Below are positions 25,045 through 33,268 of a DNA stretch of 64,000 bases, in pieces (the first letter of the stretch is position 1; every line of letters starts with the position of its first letter). The notes under the pieces were generated by a model. It worked only from the letters and a program-made list of their open reading frames with translations, was not told the origin of the DNA and searched no databases. The stretch comes from an uncultured Burkholderiales bacterium. Its GTDB lineage: Bacteria > Pseudomonadota > Gammaproteobacteria > Burkholderiales > Burkholderiaceae_C. Where the stretch lies: assembly GCA_903838355.1 (NCBI GenBank), contig CAILYC010000034.1, positions 49,577-113,576 on the forward strand. Reading direction: 5' to 3'. A program made the position numbers and the translations under genes.

Positions 25045-26193
25045 TCAGGCCGAGAGGTTCAAGAGTCCGCCACTCGTGCCCACATTTTGAAGATTGGATG
25101 CCAAGTTTTGCAAGAAGCTCAACAACGAATTGGAGGAAGTTGAGCCGCCAGCGGTACTGGCCAGGTTGCTGAAACTTTGTTGCAATTGACTCACTGGTGC
25201 TGAGCTTGCGGCAGCACTTGATCCGGACATGGCTTGCGCAATACTGGACGTCGTGCTTGAGTCTGAGCCTGAGCCCAAGGGGTTGAGCGAAGCGGTGGGG
25301 TCGGTGCTGGTGGCCGAGCTCGTGGTGGCGGTGCTTGAGAGTTGCGAGATCAAGGCTTGCAAATTGGCGCTCAATTGGTTGGTGTCGGCACTGCCACCGC
25401 CCGAATAATGGTGGTGGTGTCCACCGCCGCCGCCTCGGTGATGTTGCTGACCAGCTTGTGGGTTGGCGCTTGGGTTGGTTGTGGTGGCCGTGGGTGCTGT
25501 ACTGCCCGATGCCGAAGCCACCTGTGTGGGATCCGTTGACGCCGTGCTCGATGAGGCGCTGGTCGTTGTGCCATTGGCGGCTATTGCACTGGTGGTGCCA
25601 GTGCTGCCAGTCGACCCTAGAGCAGCATTGGCACTCAAGGGGCTTGATGCACCTTGGCTTTGCAAGGCGGCAAAGAGGTTTTGCATGAAAGCGCTGACAC
25701 TTTGTGCAATCGCTGGATCGGTGGTGGCCGCAGGCGTGGCGCTTCCTGCGCTGGAACTTGCTGCTGTACTCGATGAGGAGGACGCGTTGGTGCCGATTCC
25801 CGTTTGCGACAATGCGTTGACCAAGGCCGTGGCAAAAGTGGAGGCAAAGCCGTAAGTGCTGGCAGACGATGAACTGGCCCCTGCGCCATAGCCGCCTTGA
25901 CCACCCGCAGTCCGAGCTGCTTCAAAGGAACTCGCCACTTGTTGAGCCGCTGAGATGTTGCCACTTTTGAGCGCAGCGCCAATTTGACCCAAAGGTCCAT
26001 TGGGGTTGATGTTGGGGTTGTTGGCGGTGATGGCTGAAAACGCAGTTTGCGCGCCGGCCAAGTCACCACTTTGAAGTGCAGTCTTTAATGCACCCATGTT
26101 TTGCTGGCGTTGCTGCCAGGCGGATGATGTTGATATGCCTGTGCTGCCTTGCATTGCCAAAGCCGATGATGAAGAACCGATGCTCATGCCCAT
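25045..26193 (-). CDS. Ser/Ala/Thr/Gly-rich low-complexity protein with His cluster
   Basis: A 382-residue protein of unknown function with no Cys and a single Trp (residue 26). The N-terminal 100 residues contain two copies of a helix-like motif, ALQSGDLAGAQTAF (39-52) and ALKSGNISAAQQVA (74-87). The middle is a long Ser/Thr/Ala linker (about 105-250), then a His/Gly cluster (251-262, HHRGGGGGHHHHYS), then a Ser/Leu/Gln-rich C-terminus. There is no classical signal peptide. Harpin-like or unconventionally secreted proteins share the Cys-free, Gly/Ser-rich character, but I cannot make that assignment. A full AGGAGGT site before ATG and a strong terminator suggest a well-expressed single-gene transcript. 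Confidence 0.75.
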   Translation of the reverse strand: MGMSIGSSSSALAMQGSTGISTSSAWQQRQQNMGALKTALQSGDLAGAQTAFSAITANNPNINPNGPLGQIGAALKSGNISAAQQVASSFEAARTAGGQGGYGAGASSSSASTYGFASTFATALVNALSQTGIGTNASSSSSTAASSSAGSATPAATTDPAIAQSVSAFMQNLFAALQSQGASSPLSANAALGSTGSTGTTSAIAANGTTTSASSSTASTDPTQVASASGSTAPTATTTNPSANPQAGQQHHRGGGGGHHHHYSGGGSADTNQLSANLQALISQLSSTATTSSATSTDPTASLNPLGSGSDSSTTSSIAQAMSGSSAAASSAPVSQLQQSFSNLASTAGGSTSSNSLLSFLQNLASNLQNVGTSGGLLNLSA

Positions 26194-26557
26194 GGTGACC
26201 TCCTGTTGTCAAAAAAACTTGGTTTGAAAATTGCTCAATCTATTGGGAAAGGATTGAATTTCGAAATAAACGAGCAGACCCATTGTTCACAGCACCTAGC
26301 ATGCCCAAGGGAGTGTTTTGCCATGTAAAGTTTTTTGTCGATGGGTCGACAGTGAGATGCTGTTGATTTCAAAGATTTTTTTTGTTTTATGATTTTGGCC
26401 CGTGTTGGATTATTTTGATAATGCCGTTATTTGGAGATTCAAAGTGGCAGTGCTTTGCCGTTGTGCGGCAAAGTTTTTCCTATTTGTACGGGTGTTTTTT
26501 TAAAAATCGATGTTGATTCAATGGAGTACGGTGTCGGATTGACGACTATAAAAGTTC
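26194..26557. other. Divergent region with candidate promoter and leader RNA
   Basis: 364 AT-rich bases between divergent genes. A TATGAT at 26388-26393 with TTGATT 19 bases upstream, and a GATAAT at 26417, are candidate plus-strand promoter elements. They lie 60-90 bases before the terminator at 26453. I see no protein gene. Confidence 0.5.
26453..26478 (+). terminator. Intrinsic terminator 80 bases upstream of the FMN reductase
   Basis: A perfect 8-bp stem CTTTGCCG/CGGCAAAG (26453-26460 and 26466-26473) with loop TTGTG is followed by TTTTTCC. No plus-strand gene ends here, so it would end a short RNA or act as an attenuator in the leader of the gene at 26558. Confidence 0.85.
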
Positions 26558-27127
26558 ATGAAAACAGTATTGATGTGCTCAGGCAGTCAGCGAAGAGACT
26601 CCCACCACCAAAATTTACTGCAACATTTGTCTGGGCTCTTGGCCACGCATGTTCAGATTGATTTGGTGGCGCCCGGTGAAATTGATTTGCCGCTTTTTAA
26701 CCAAGACTTGGAGATGCTGCCTGATATTCAAGCCCGGGTGATGGCGGTGCACGCGCGCATATCAAGAGCCGACGGTTTGATCATTGCTTCTCCTGAGTAC
26801 AACGGCATGCTGACCCCCTATCTCAAAAACCTGATCGACTGGGTTTCTCGCATGCAGTTCATCCAAAGCGAGACGGCCAACGCCTTTGCCGACAAGCCCA
26901 CGTTGGTGTGTTCGGTCTCAACCGGTTGGAGTGGAGGCGCAGTTGGGGTGAACTCGGCCAAAGCCCTCTTGAGTTATGTGGGCTGCCATGTGATGGGAGG
27001 TGCCATCACGGTGCCCCAAGTTGCCCAAATAAGAACACCCATGGGTTTTGCATTCAAAGAGAGCACCCAGGCCGAGATTGTTTTTAATCTGCAGCGCCTT
27101 TTGAATTTACTCTATCCCGCGCTTTGA
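26558..27127 (+). CDS. NADPH-dependent FMN reductase family protein
   Basis: A 189-residue flavodoxin-fold oxidoreductase. The N-terminal phosphate loop is present in altered form (MCSGSQRRDSHHQNLL). The diagnostic flavin-contact block ASPEYNGMLTPYLKNLIDWV is intact at about residues 79-98, and STGWSGGAVG follows near the second flavin loop. Members reduce FMN, quinones, azo compounds or chromate with NAD(P)H. The exact substrate is open. The gene begins 80 bases after an intrinsic terminator, which suggests leader-mediated control, and ends 7 bases before a convergent transporter gene. Confidence 0.88.
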   Translation: MKTVLMCSGSQRRDSHHQNLLQHLSGLLATHVQIDLVAPGEIDLPLFNQDLEMLPDIQARVMAVHARISRADGLIIASPEYNGMLTPYLKNLIDWVSRMQFIQSETANAFADKPTLVCSVSTGWSGGAVGVNSAKALLSYVGCHVMGGAITVPQVAQIRTPMGFAFKESTQAEIVFNLQRLLNLLYPAL

Positions 27128-27134
27128 TGGCGCA

Positions 27135-28445
27135 TTAGATCGACCCTTGCAGTCGCGCGTTGAGCCTCACGATGAGCGACATCAACACGACGATCAACAA
27201 ACCATAGACAAAGATCAACACCGCCGTGGGTAACTTCAAGGCCAACAAAAGGCTGTAGACCGAGACCATCACCAAAACGCTCGCGTTCTCACTAAAGTTT
27301 TGAACTGCGATGGACTCTCCGGCCGAGAGCATCTCTTTGCCCCGGAATTGCAGTAAAGCGTTCATGGGCACAATGAAGACTCCACAAACGGCCCCCATGG
27401 CGGCCATGAGCACACTGGCCGTCACCAAGCCGTGCACCACGGTCATGACCATGATGAGTGCCCCCAAAGCCCAACCGAGTTTCAAAAAGCTGCGGGCTTT
27501 GTCCATGGGGATGGTTTTGGCGGCGATGATGGCACCCACCACCATGCCAAGGGCCGCGCTCACTTGTAAATAGGTGGACTCACTCAAGCTCAGTCCCAAA
27601 ACCTCTTGCGCCCAAGCCAGGATCATGATCTGCAGCGTCGCCCCAGTCCCCCAAAAAAGCGTGGTGACTGAGAGCGAAATCTTGCCCTCCGAGTCCTGCC
27701 AAAGCTTGCGAAAATTGAGCGCAAAGAGGTGACCCGAATTTGCAAGGGAGAAGGGCGCGTGCGAATAGACCGCATGGCTCAAGGGGATGAGGCGCGCCCA
27801 CCCAGTGGCCAAAATGTAAACCCCGAAGAGCACCAAGACCCCAGGCGCATAAAGAGAGGCAATCGGCGACCAGGCCTGAAGGCCTGAGGTCACAGACCAA
27901 GCCTTGAAGTCAGTGCTCACCAAGCCGCCCCCGGCCATGGCGCCCAAGATGGCTGCGAGCACGCTGCTCACCTCGAGCCATGCATTGGCTTTGACGAGGA
28001 GCTCGCGTTTGACGATTTCAGTCACCAGCCCATATTTGGCGGGGGAGTAGAGGGCTGCGCCCAATCCCGCCAAGGCCAGTGCAACAAAGGGATGAAGCCC
28101 TAAAAAGAGGGACAAGCAAGCCAGCGCTTTCAAGTTGTTGGCCCAAAAGATCACGCGTTTCTTGGGTGCCATGTCTGCCCAAATGCCAACAAATGGGGCA
28201 AACACGATAAAGGAGATGATGAAGACGGCTTTTAAGATGGGAATCCACCAAGCGGCGCTGGCGGCCTCCACCAGCATGGCAATGCAAACGATCAAAAGGG
28301 CATTGTCAGCCGTGGCCGAGATGAATTGGGTGATGAGCAGTGGGAAAAAGCCGATGTTGAACAAATCCGTGAATGCGAGTGATTTGTTGCTACTGGAACA
28401 GTTTTTTGTGACGCGTTGGTGACAATTCACCCATTTGTCATTCAA
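27135..28445 (-). CDS. lplT: LplT-like major facilitator (lysophospholipid transporter family)
   Basis: A membrane protein of about 436 residues with roughly twelve hydrophobic segments. Motifs match LplT: TQFISATADNALL near the start, FAPFVGIWAD with the loop KKRV, GLGAALYSPAKYGLV, FWGTGATLQ, FIVPMNALLQFRGK and SIAVQNFSENA. In enterobacteria LplT flips lysophospholipids inward for re-acylation by Aas. No acyltransferase is fused or adjacent here. The start is uncertain: the frame opens at a TTG (28445) without a clear Shine-Dalgarno, and a GTG at 28430 is an alternative. Confidence 0.8.
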   Translation of the reverse strand: MNDKWVNCHQRVTKNCSSSNKSLAFTDLFNIGFFPLLITQFISATADNALLIVCIAMLVEAASAAWWIPILKAVFIISFIVFAPFVGIWADMAPKKRVIFWANNLKALACLSLFLGLHPFVALALAGLGAALYSPAKYGLVTEIVKRELLVKANAWLEVSSVLAAILGAMAGGGLVSTDFKAWSVTSGLQAWSPIASLYAPGVLVLFGVYILATGWARLIPLSHAVYSHAPFSLANSGHLFALNFRKLWQDSEGKISLSVTTLFWGTGATLQIMILAWAQEVLGLSLSESTYLQVSAALGMVVGAIIAAKTIPMDKARSFLKLGWALGALIMVMTVVHGLVTASVLMAAMGAVCGVFIVPMNALLQFRGKEMLSAGESIAVQNFSENASVLVMVSVYSLLLALKLPTAVLIFVYGLLIVVLMSLIVRLNARLQGSI

Positions 28446-28473
28446 GTTTATTCAGGATCTGAGGCCGAGGTCG

Positions 28474-28596
28474 TTAACCGGGCTTGGGGGCAAGGGGTGG
28501 CACGGGCAAGGGTGCGCCTTCAAGGGCGTGGAGCTTGAGGAGCTGCTTGTCAATGAGGATCTGGTCGCGTTGGTTGTCATAGGGGTGTGTGAATGT
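28474..28596 (-). pseudogene. Possible C-terminal gene remnant
   Basis: A minus-strand frame ending in TAA at 28474-28476 reads like a protein end (YDNQRDQILIDKQLLKLHAL, then a Pro-rich tail). It has no start codon upstream and loses coding character above about 28596. It could be the tail of a deleted gene. I do not recognise the family. Confidence 0.35.
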
Positions 28597-28651
28597 TAGG
28601 CGCCTATGGCAAACCAGCTTACACCCTATTGAATGAACTTTTTTTCAGTTG

Positions 28652-28789
28652 TCAAGCCGCACATAGAGTTGCGAGCTGGGCGGGTTTGATTTGCACCATG
28701 ACCTCGTCGTCATTCAATGTAGGCTTTGTGAATTCAATGAACTCCAAGTGGTTCAAGTCTCCGGTTTGATTGAATCGCAACGCTTTCAT
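28652..28789 (-). pseudogene. N-terminal stub of a quinone oxidoreductase/alcohol dehydrogenase
   Basis: A 45-codon frame with a good GGAGGG site starts MKALRFNQTGDLNHLEFIEF and continues DDEVMVQIKPA. This matches the opening of medium-chain zinc-type or quinone oxidoreductases (GroES-like domain). It stops abruptly where the family would continue with a further 280 residues or so; the last eight residues look like junk. No continuation is visible in other frames downstream, so this is a truncated remnant. Confidence 0.65.
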
Positions 28790-28808
28790 GGGCCCTCCAA
28801 AATTAGAA

Positions 28809-29792
28809 TCATTTGTTGGTGTTGAGCTTGGACTCCTTCTTCAGTCCTGCCGAGGCGGCCACTTTGCGCCACTTGTCGATTTCTTTTTGAATGAAAGTTT
28901 TGAACTCCAGTTGGGTGTTGCCAACGAGTTCCAAGCCTTCTTCGTCATAGATTTTCCTCAGATCGGGGTCCTTTAAGATCAACACAATTTCTTTGTTGAG
29001 CAAGGTTTGAATGGGCTGGGGTGTATCGATTGGAACCACAATGCCGTACCAAGTGGACGACTCATAGCCTTTGACACCCGCTTCGGAGATGGTGGGGATG
29101 TCGGGCAGCATGGGCGAGCGCTTCCTGCCCGTCACCGCAATGGGGATTAACCGTTTGGCCTTGATCAAGGGCAGGGCCGTTGAGATGCTGGCGAAGGCAA
29201 ACGTGACCTGACCGCCAACCACATCGGCCGTGGCTTGGGACATGCCTTTGTAGGGAACATGGATCATGTCAAGCCCGGTGAGTTGATTGAACAATTCACC
29301 AGAGAGATGACTGCCTGTACCCTTGCCGGCTGAAGCATAGGTCACGGTTTGTGAGCTCGACTTGGCAATCTCGATGATGTCTGGGATGCTTTTGGCGCCA
29401 AAGGTTGAATTGGCACACAGCACAAAGTCTTGCAGGCCCACCAGGGTGATGGGGGCGAAATCTCGAATTGGGTCGTATTTGACTTTGTCAAAACTCACAT
29501 TGGTGGCCAAGCCTGCAATGGTGCCGATGAGCAAGGTGTAGCCATCGGGTTTGGCGTTGGCCACGTTTTCCGTGGCGACGGTGCCGCCGCCGCCTGGTCG
29601 ATTGTCCACCACCACCGCTTGCCCCCATTTTTCACCCAAACGCTGACCAATGCTGCGCGCCAAGCGGTCAACGCTGCCTCCGGCAGCAGACGGGACAATC
29701 AAGCGGATGGGTTTATCGGGATAATTTTGAGCATGGGCCAGACTGAAAGAGACCAGCAGCCAAGAGAGCAAGAGCGAGGAGATTGGTTTCAT
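28809..29792 (-). CDS. Bug/TctC-family periplasmic binding protein (2 of 7)
   Basis: A 327-residue secreted protein with a signal peptide ending near SLAHAQ and the Bug opening NYPDKPIRLIVPSAAGGSVD. Further marks are PGGGGTVATENVANAKPDGY and VPYKGMSQATADVVGGQVT. The N-terminal loop has SVDRLARSIG in place of the more common TDIxAR. It is preceded 97 bases upstream by the PEP-mutase/isocitrate-lyase family gene on the same strand, so the pair may be one transcript in which the Bug protein captures a dicarboxylate- or hydroxyacid-like ligand for the lyase. No transporter membrane genes are near. Confidence 0.9.
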   Translation of the reverse strand: MKPISSLLLSWLLVSFSLAHAQNYPDKPIRLIVPSAAGGSVDRLARSIGQRLGEKWGQAVVVDNRPGGGGTVATENVANAKPDGYTLLIGTIAGLATNVSFDKVKYDPIRDFAPITLVGLQDFVLCANSTFGAKSIPDIIEIAKSSSQTVTYASAGKGTGSHLSGELFNQLTGLDMIHVPYKGMSQATADVVGGQVTFAFASISTALPLIKAKRLIPIAVTGRKRSPMLPDIPTISEAGVKGYESSTWYGIVVPIDTPQPIQTLLNKEIVLILKDPDLRKIYDEEGLELVGNTQLEFKTFIQKEIDKWRKVAASAGLKKESKLNTNK

Positions 29793-29889
29793 GGTGAGTC
29801 ATCCATTGGAATGGCGTGGCATTCAAGTTGTGTATGGACGTGCAGCAAGGGCATGCAATTGAACTGCATAATTGCGTGCGCGTTGGCCC

Positions 29890-30780
29890 TCAAAACTGCA
29901 GGAGTTGACCTTCCAAGACTCGCATCTCATCGTAACCCATCAACTTCATGATGTCTTCGATGGAGGCTAGCAAATCGGGTCGGTCAATGGGTTCACCTGT
30001 TTCCATCACGCCTCTCATGAGGGTGAGGGCTTGTTGCATGGCGTGGATGGAGGCTGCGGGCAGCATTCTGGGCAGGCTGATTCTTCGCACCCCCAGTGCT
30101 TTCAAGGTTTTGATCGGGATCAGGGGGGTGGTGGGGCGATTTCGGATGCCAAAGCCCATGTTGACGGTCACTGGAATGCCAGCGGCTTGCACGATGGCGG
30201 CAATTTCTTGTTCTGAATGAACCGCATCGGCAAAGATCATGTCGGCTCCTGCCTTGGCGTAGGATTTCACCCGTTTGCAAGCGGCCTCAATGCCTTCGGT
30301 GGCAATGGCGTCGGTTCTGGCAATGATGACGAAGGCGTCGTCTTGTCTGGCCATGCAAGCGGCTTCAATCTTTTTGAGCATTTCTTGCGTAGAAATGACT
30401 TCCTTGCCCGGCATGTGGCCGCAGCGCTTGGGGCTCACTTGGTCCTCAATGTTGACACCCGCCACACCGGCTTCTTCAAATATCTTGACGGTGTAGTGCA
30501 CATTTATCGGGTTGCCATAGCCCGTGTCCGCATCGGCAGTGATGGGGATGTTCACCGATCTCGCGAGATTGCGACAATGGTTGGCGTTTTCAGACAAGCC
30601 CATCATGCCGGCATCGGGCACACCCAGCAAGGCGTTGGAGACCGCTGCGCCACTCGTTGCTGCGGTTTTAAAGCCTGCAGCCTCGACCAGTCTCACGCTG
30701 TACCCGTCGTAGACGCCTGGAGACACAATGAATTCGCCGCTGTTCAAAAGGGCTCGATAGATTTGGGCTTTTTGAGACAT
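29890..30780 (-). CDS. Isocitrate lyase/PEP mutase superfamily enzyme
   Basis: A 296-residue cytoplasmic TIM-barrel enzyme. The family marks are SPGVYDGYSVRLVEAAGF near the start, the metal-binding DADTGYGNP, EDQVSPKRCGH with the KRCGHMPGK loop carrying the catalytic Cys, and IIARTDA. It matches the 2-methylisocitrate lyase/oxaloacetate decarboxylase-like branch; carboxyvinyl-carboxyphosphonate mutase is the frequent automatic name. The reaction is most likely C-C cleavage or decarboxylation of a 2-oxo- or hydroxy-acid. The substrate is not readable. It leads a likely two-gene unit with the Bug gene at 28809. Confidence 0.85.
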   Translation of the reverse strand: MSQKAQIYRALLNSGEFIVSPGVYDGYSVRLVEAAGFKTAATSGAAVSNALLGVPDAGMMGLSENANHCRNLARSVNIPITADADTGYGNPINVHYTVKIFEEAGVAGVNIEDQVSPKRCGHMPGKEVISTQEMLKKIEAACMARQDDAFVIIARTDAIATEGIEAACKRVKSYAKAGADMIFADAVHSEQEIAAIVQAAGIPVTVNMGFGIRNRPTTPLIPIKTLKALGVRRISLPRMLPAASIHAMQQALTLMRGVMETGEPIDRPDLLASIEDIMKLMGYDEMRVLEGQLLQF

Positions 30781-30917
30781 GGTTTATTTTCGTGAACGTT
30801 GATAGAGGTTGATTATTACTGATCGCACCCGTACTTATTTTTCACATGCGTTGCCAATAAATTTCGACAGTTCTGTCATTGAATCCCAAGCTTGCGTTCA
30901 CGCAATTGAGTTAAAAG

Positions 30918-32090
30918 TCAAGGCTGAAGATCAATCAAATTTTCCCCAAGCGACTTGCGACTTAGCCAAACCTCTTTAACAAAACGATCTGCCACGACGT
31001 AAACGCCATGACCACTTCTGATGATTAAATTTGCAGTTATCATTTTCTCAGTGAGGTTTTGTACTTGGGGTGCATCAACCGCAGTACGGATGATCTGACT
31101 GAAAATTTCGAGTGATTCTCCACTGTACAAGCCACTAACGCCCTCACTGGAACCCAAAGCAATGCGTGAAAAAATCGCTTCACCCAAGGGGCCCAACTCC
31201 TCCAATCGTTGCAGCTCCATATCCGCCGCAGCCAAAGCTAAAGTTGAACAAATGATTGGAAACGCTTGGTCTGGATTGGTCTTCGTTGATTGCAATTGCG
31301 CTAGTGCTTTTAGCAATTCCTCCGGACGGTTCCCCATCGTTTGAAAACCGGTCCACGCGACCTCCTGACTTGGCAAAATGATCCTGGGCGTGGATGCAAG
31401 TTGTGTCAGCTTCCAATCGACGAAATCTTTTCCAAGTGGTTCATAAATGGTAGAGAGCGCTCCCATGAAGGGTTGAGATCGCCGTGTTGACATATCGGTG
31501 ACGAGCGATTTGTGCGAGCCAGTGCCTAGGAATAAAAAATACCCAACAGTTCCAGGTCTGGAATTCACTGCATCACGAGCAGCTTTCAGCGCATGCACCA
31601 AGTTGTAACCATCATCATTCAACAATGCCTGTTGAATTTCATCAATGATGAGTACAACGCTCACGCCAGCCTTATCAATGAGTTCTATGAATGCTTGGGC
31701 CAATGTTGTACCACCAGGCGAACCAACGCTATCGATTTGGAAGCCAAAACTCAGGCCTGCAGCACCCAAGTTCATTCCCTTAAAACGTTCAAGAAGGCTC
31801 GCTCCTGCAGTATTCAACTGTTTCAATGACCGAATCACTTCGTCATGAACCAAGACCGACGGGCTGATGGATCGATCGGCCCATAAATCAATGTAAATAA
31901 CCAGAGCTCCATCGGCCTCAAGCGTGGGAATTAGATCTTGCTTGAGAAATGTGGTTTTACCTATGCGACGTATCCCGGAGAGAAAAACACCTGAACGAAC
32001 GTTCAACTGAAATGTTGTTGGATGCAGGAGTTGCGTCGCTATGCTTTGAGCGTATTCGCGACGATGAAATATGCCATTGCTAGAACTCAT
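30918..32090 (-). CDS. AAA-type ATPase of unknown role, possible defence or stress gene
   Basis: A 390-residue P-loop ATPase. Walker A is GIRRIGKT (39-46) and Walker B VVLIIDEIQ (Asp150-Glu151). A sensor-like GTGSHKS follows, and the C-terminal third looks like a winged-helix region (NLIIRSGHGVYVVADRF). This is the layout of single-gene AAA/STAND-like ATPases often found in mobile or defence loci; no effector domain is visible. The start is ATG 32090; an upstream TTG would extend it by 12 residues. It is divergent from a toxin-antitoxin-like pair 225 bases away, and its codon use is more AT-rich than the flanking metabolic genes. Confidence 0.72.
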   Translation of the reverse strand: MSSSNGIFHRREYAQSIATQLLHPTTFQLNVRSGVFLSGIRRIGKTTFLKQDLIPTLEADGALVIYIDLWADRSISPSVLVHDEVIRSLKQLNTAGASLLERFKGMNLGAAGLSFGFQIDSVGSPGGTTLAQAFIELIDKAGVSVVLIIDEIQQALLNDDGYNLVHALKAARDAVNSRPGTVGYFLFLGTGSHKSLVTDMSTRRSQPFMGALSTIYEPLGKDFVDWKLTQLASTPRIILPSQEVAWTGFQTMGNRPEELLKALAQLQSTKTNPDQAFPIICSTLALAAADMELQRLEELGPLGEAIFSRIALGSSEGVSGLYSGESLEIFSQIIRTAVDAPQVQNLTEKMITANLIIRSGHGVYVVADRFVKEVWLSRKSLGENLIDLQP

Positions 32091-32262
32091 ATTATACTTT
32101 TTTATGTATTTCAGATAATTATCCAATAAAAATAAAATATTGTAAATATCGAATCATTTTTCCTGATCTTGCCTCAAATAGGGATTGCAAGCGCCTCGCT
32201 TTGTAAATGGAGTGGGTGACGTTTAACGATGGCAGGAGAAAAACCTAAGCGGTGTGGATATA

Positions 32263-32291
32263 TTGACATTGTACTCTATTTGCATTACAAT
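32263..32291 (+). promoter_or_regulatory. Near-consensus sigma-70 promoter with inverted repeat
   Basis: TTGACA (32263-32268) and TACAAT (32286-32291) are separated by exactly 17 bases. ATTGTA (32268-32273) and TACAAT (32286-32291) form an inverted repeat covering the promoter core. This fits autoregulation by the ribbon-helix-helix protein encoded 24 bases downstream. Confidence 0.82.
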
Positions 32292-32314
32292 AAAGCATAA
32301 TTTGGAGTAAAAAT

Positions 32315-32605
32315 ATGCGCCAATCCATGACGATTCGGCTCGACCAGGAGGTCTTAAACCAAGCAAGGTTTTACGCTGAGTCAGAGAACAGAACTTTGAC
32401 CAATTACATTGAAACCTTGATCAAGATGGACATCAACGCCAAACAGGCTAGGGTGCGGGATCTCTCTAGAGATACCCCAGTAAAAGTGTTTATTGCCGAG
32501 CCAATGACCAGAAGATTAATAACCAATCCTCGCGCGAATAACACGCATGAAGAAGTGACAAGTCGCCAAGAATACCTTGACATGATCAGCGGTTGGGCTA
32601 AATGA
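32315..32605 (+). CDS. Ribbon-helix-helix protein, candidate antitoxin
   Basis: A 96-residue protein whose first 45 residues fit a ribbon-helix-helix DNA-binding domain: a short beta strand (SMTIRLDQEV) and two helices (LNQARFYAESENRTL, NYIETLIKMD). The remaining half is polar and probably binds a partner. GGAG lies seven bases before the ATG. The stop overlaps the start of the next gene (ATGA), the usual order antitoxin then toxin. The inverted repeat over its promoter suggests self-repression. I cannot name the family more closely than RHH antitoxin-like. Confidence 0.75.
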   Translation: MRQSMTIRLDQEVLNQARFYAESENRTLTNYIETLIKMDINAKQARVRDLSRDTPVKVFIAEPMTRRLITNPRANNTHEEVTSRQEYLDMISGWAK

Positions 32606-33060
32606 CCCAGTCGTTACTCCCAGTTGGGGCTTTTGTTTGGTGTCGACTCCCAATGAGTGAAAATCCTTGTAATCCTGGCCCAAAGGATCATTTGCACCTT
32701 GTATACGTCGAAGATTCAACGGATGACGGCAGTGTTTTAACAATTTACACCACGTCAGCGATCTGGGAGCCCAAGGCTCGGACGCCAATTGGCGTTTTGG
32801 TCGTGACCTCGGAGCTGGCAAGTGCGATGGGGCAAAAGCCATTTGTCTTGGATGCGACCCGCATAGCACTACTTCCGGTCACTTCCGAATGGTTTCCAGG
32901 ACTCGCAGAACCAGGCCATGGCATCGTGTTGATAGCCGATGAATCGTTCCAAAAAAAGGTGACGAGCACTGCTCATGCAGCATTGTCCCGCGCATCGAAT
33001 CTAGAATACTTTGCACCGAAAGCACCAAGCTGTCAGCCAGGCTTGACGCCACCTAGTTGA
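32602..33060 (+). CDS. Candidate PemK/MazF-like toxin
   Basis: A 152-residue protein that I place tentatively in the MazF/PemK SH3-like fold. Evidence is the opening PVGAFVWCRLP, a GPKDHLHLVYV segment where PemK proteins have GPxxRPxLVL, then LTIYTTSAIW and FVLDATRIALLPVTSEWF. The usual Arg of the GxxRP motif is replaced by His, so similarity is weak and catalysis is not assured. It is translationally coupled to the RHH gene and was probably acquired with it. An alternative is an unrelated regulator that shares a beta-barrel core. Confidence 0.5.
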   Translation: MTQSLLPVGAFVWCRLPMSENPCNPGPKDHLHLVYVEDSTDDGSVLTIYTTSAIWEPKARTPIGVLVVTSELASAMGQKPFVLDATRIALLPVTSEWFPGLAEPGHGIVLIADESFQKKVTSTAHAALSRASNLEYFAPKAPSCQPGLTPPS

Positions 33061-33268
33061 CGTTGATTTTTCGAATTGGAGCTCAAGGGATACCCCATTA
33101 TTTTGTAACATGCCACGCACCCAATCGCAACTTGGTTTTCTCTTGCAAGTTTCACTGCGCGAGGTGCACCAAGTCATGCCATTCAGTGGTGCTCGTGTGT
33201 GTAGTAGCGGGACTCAAAAGAGCAGTTGAGTCCGTATGCAAGAGGTGCGACGCACTTCTCATTGAGCA

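Noticed and set aside
24640..25090. Two small plus-strand frames after frc
   Set aside because: They lack ribosome-binding sites, and the second runs through the minus-strand terminator at 24966-25001.
26194..26557. FMN riboswitch upstream of the FMN reductase
   Set aside because: The conserved RFN-element segments are not visible; the hairpin alone does not support it.
26431..26661. Plus-strand frame beginning before the FMN reductase
   Set aside because: It passes through the intrinsic terminator and overlaps the well-supported reductase gene in another frame.
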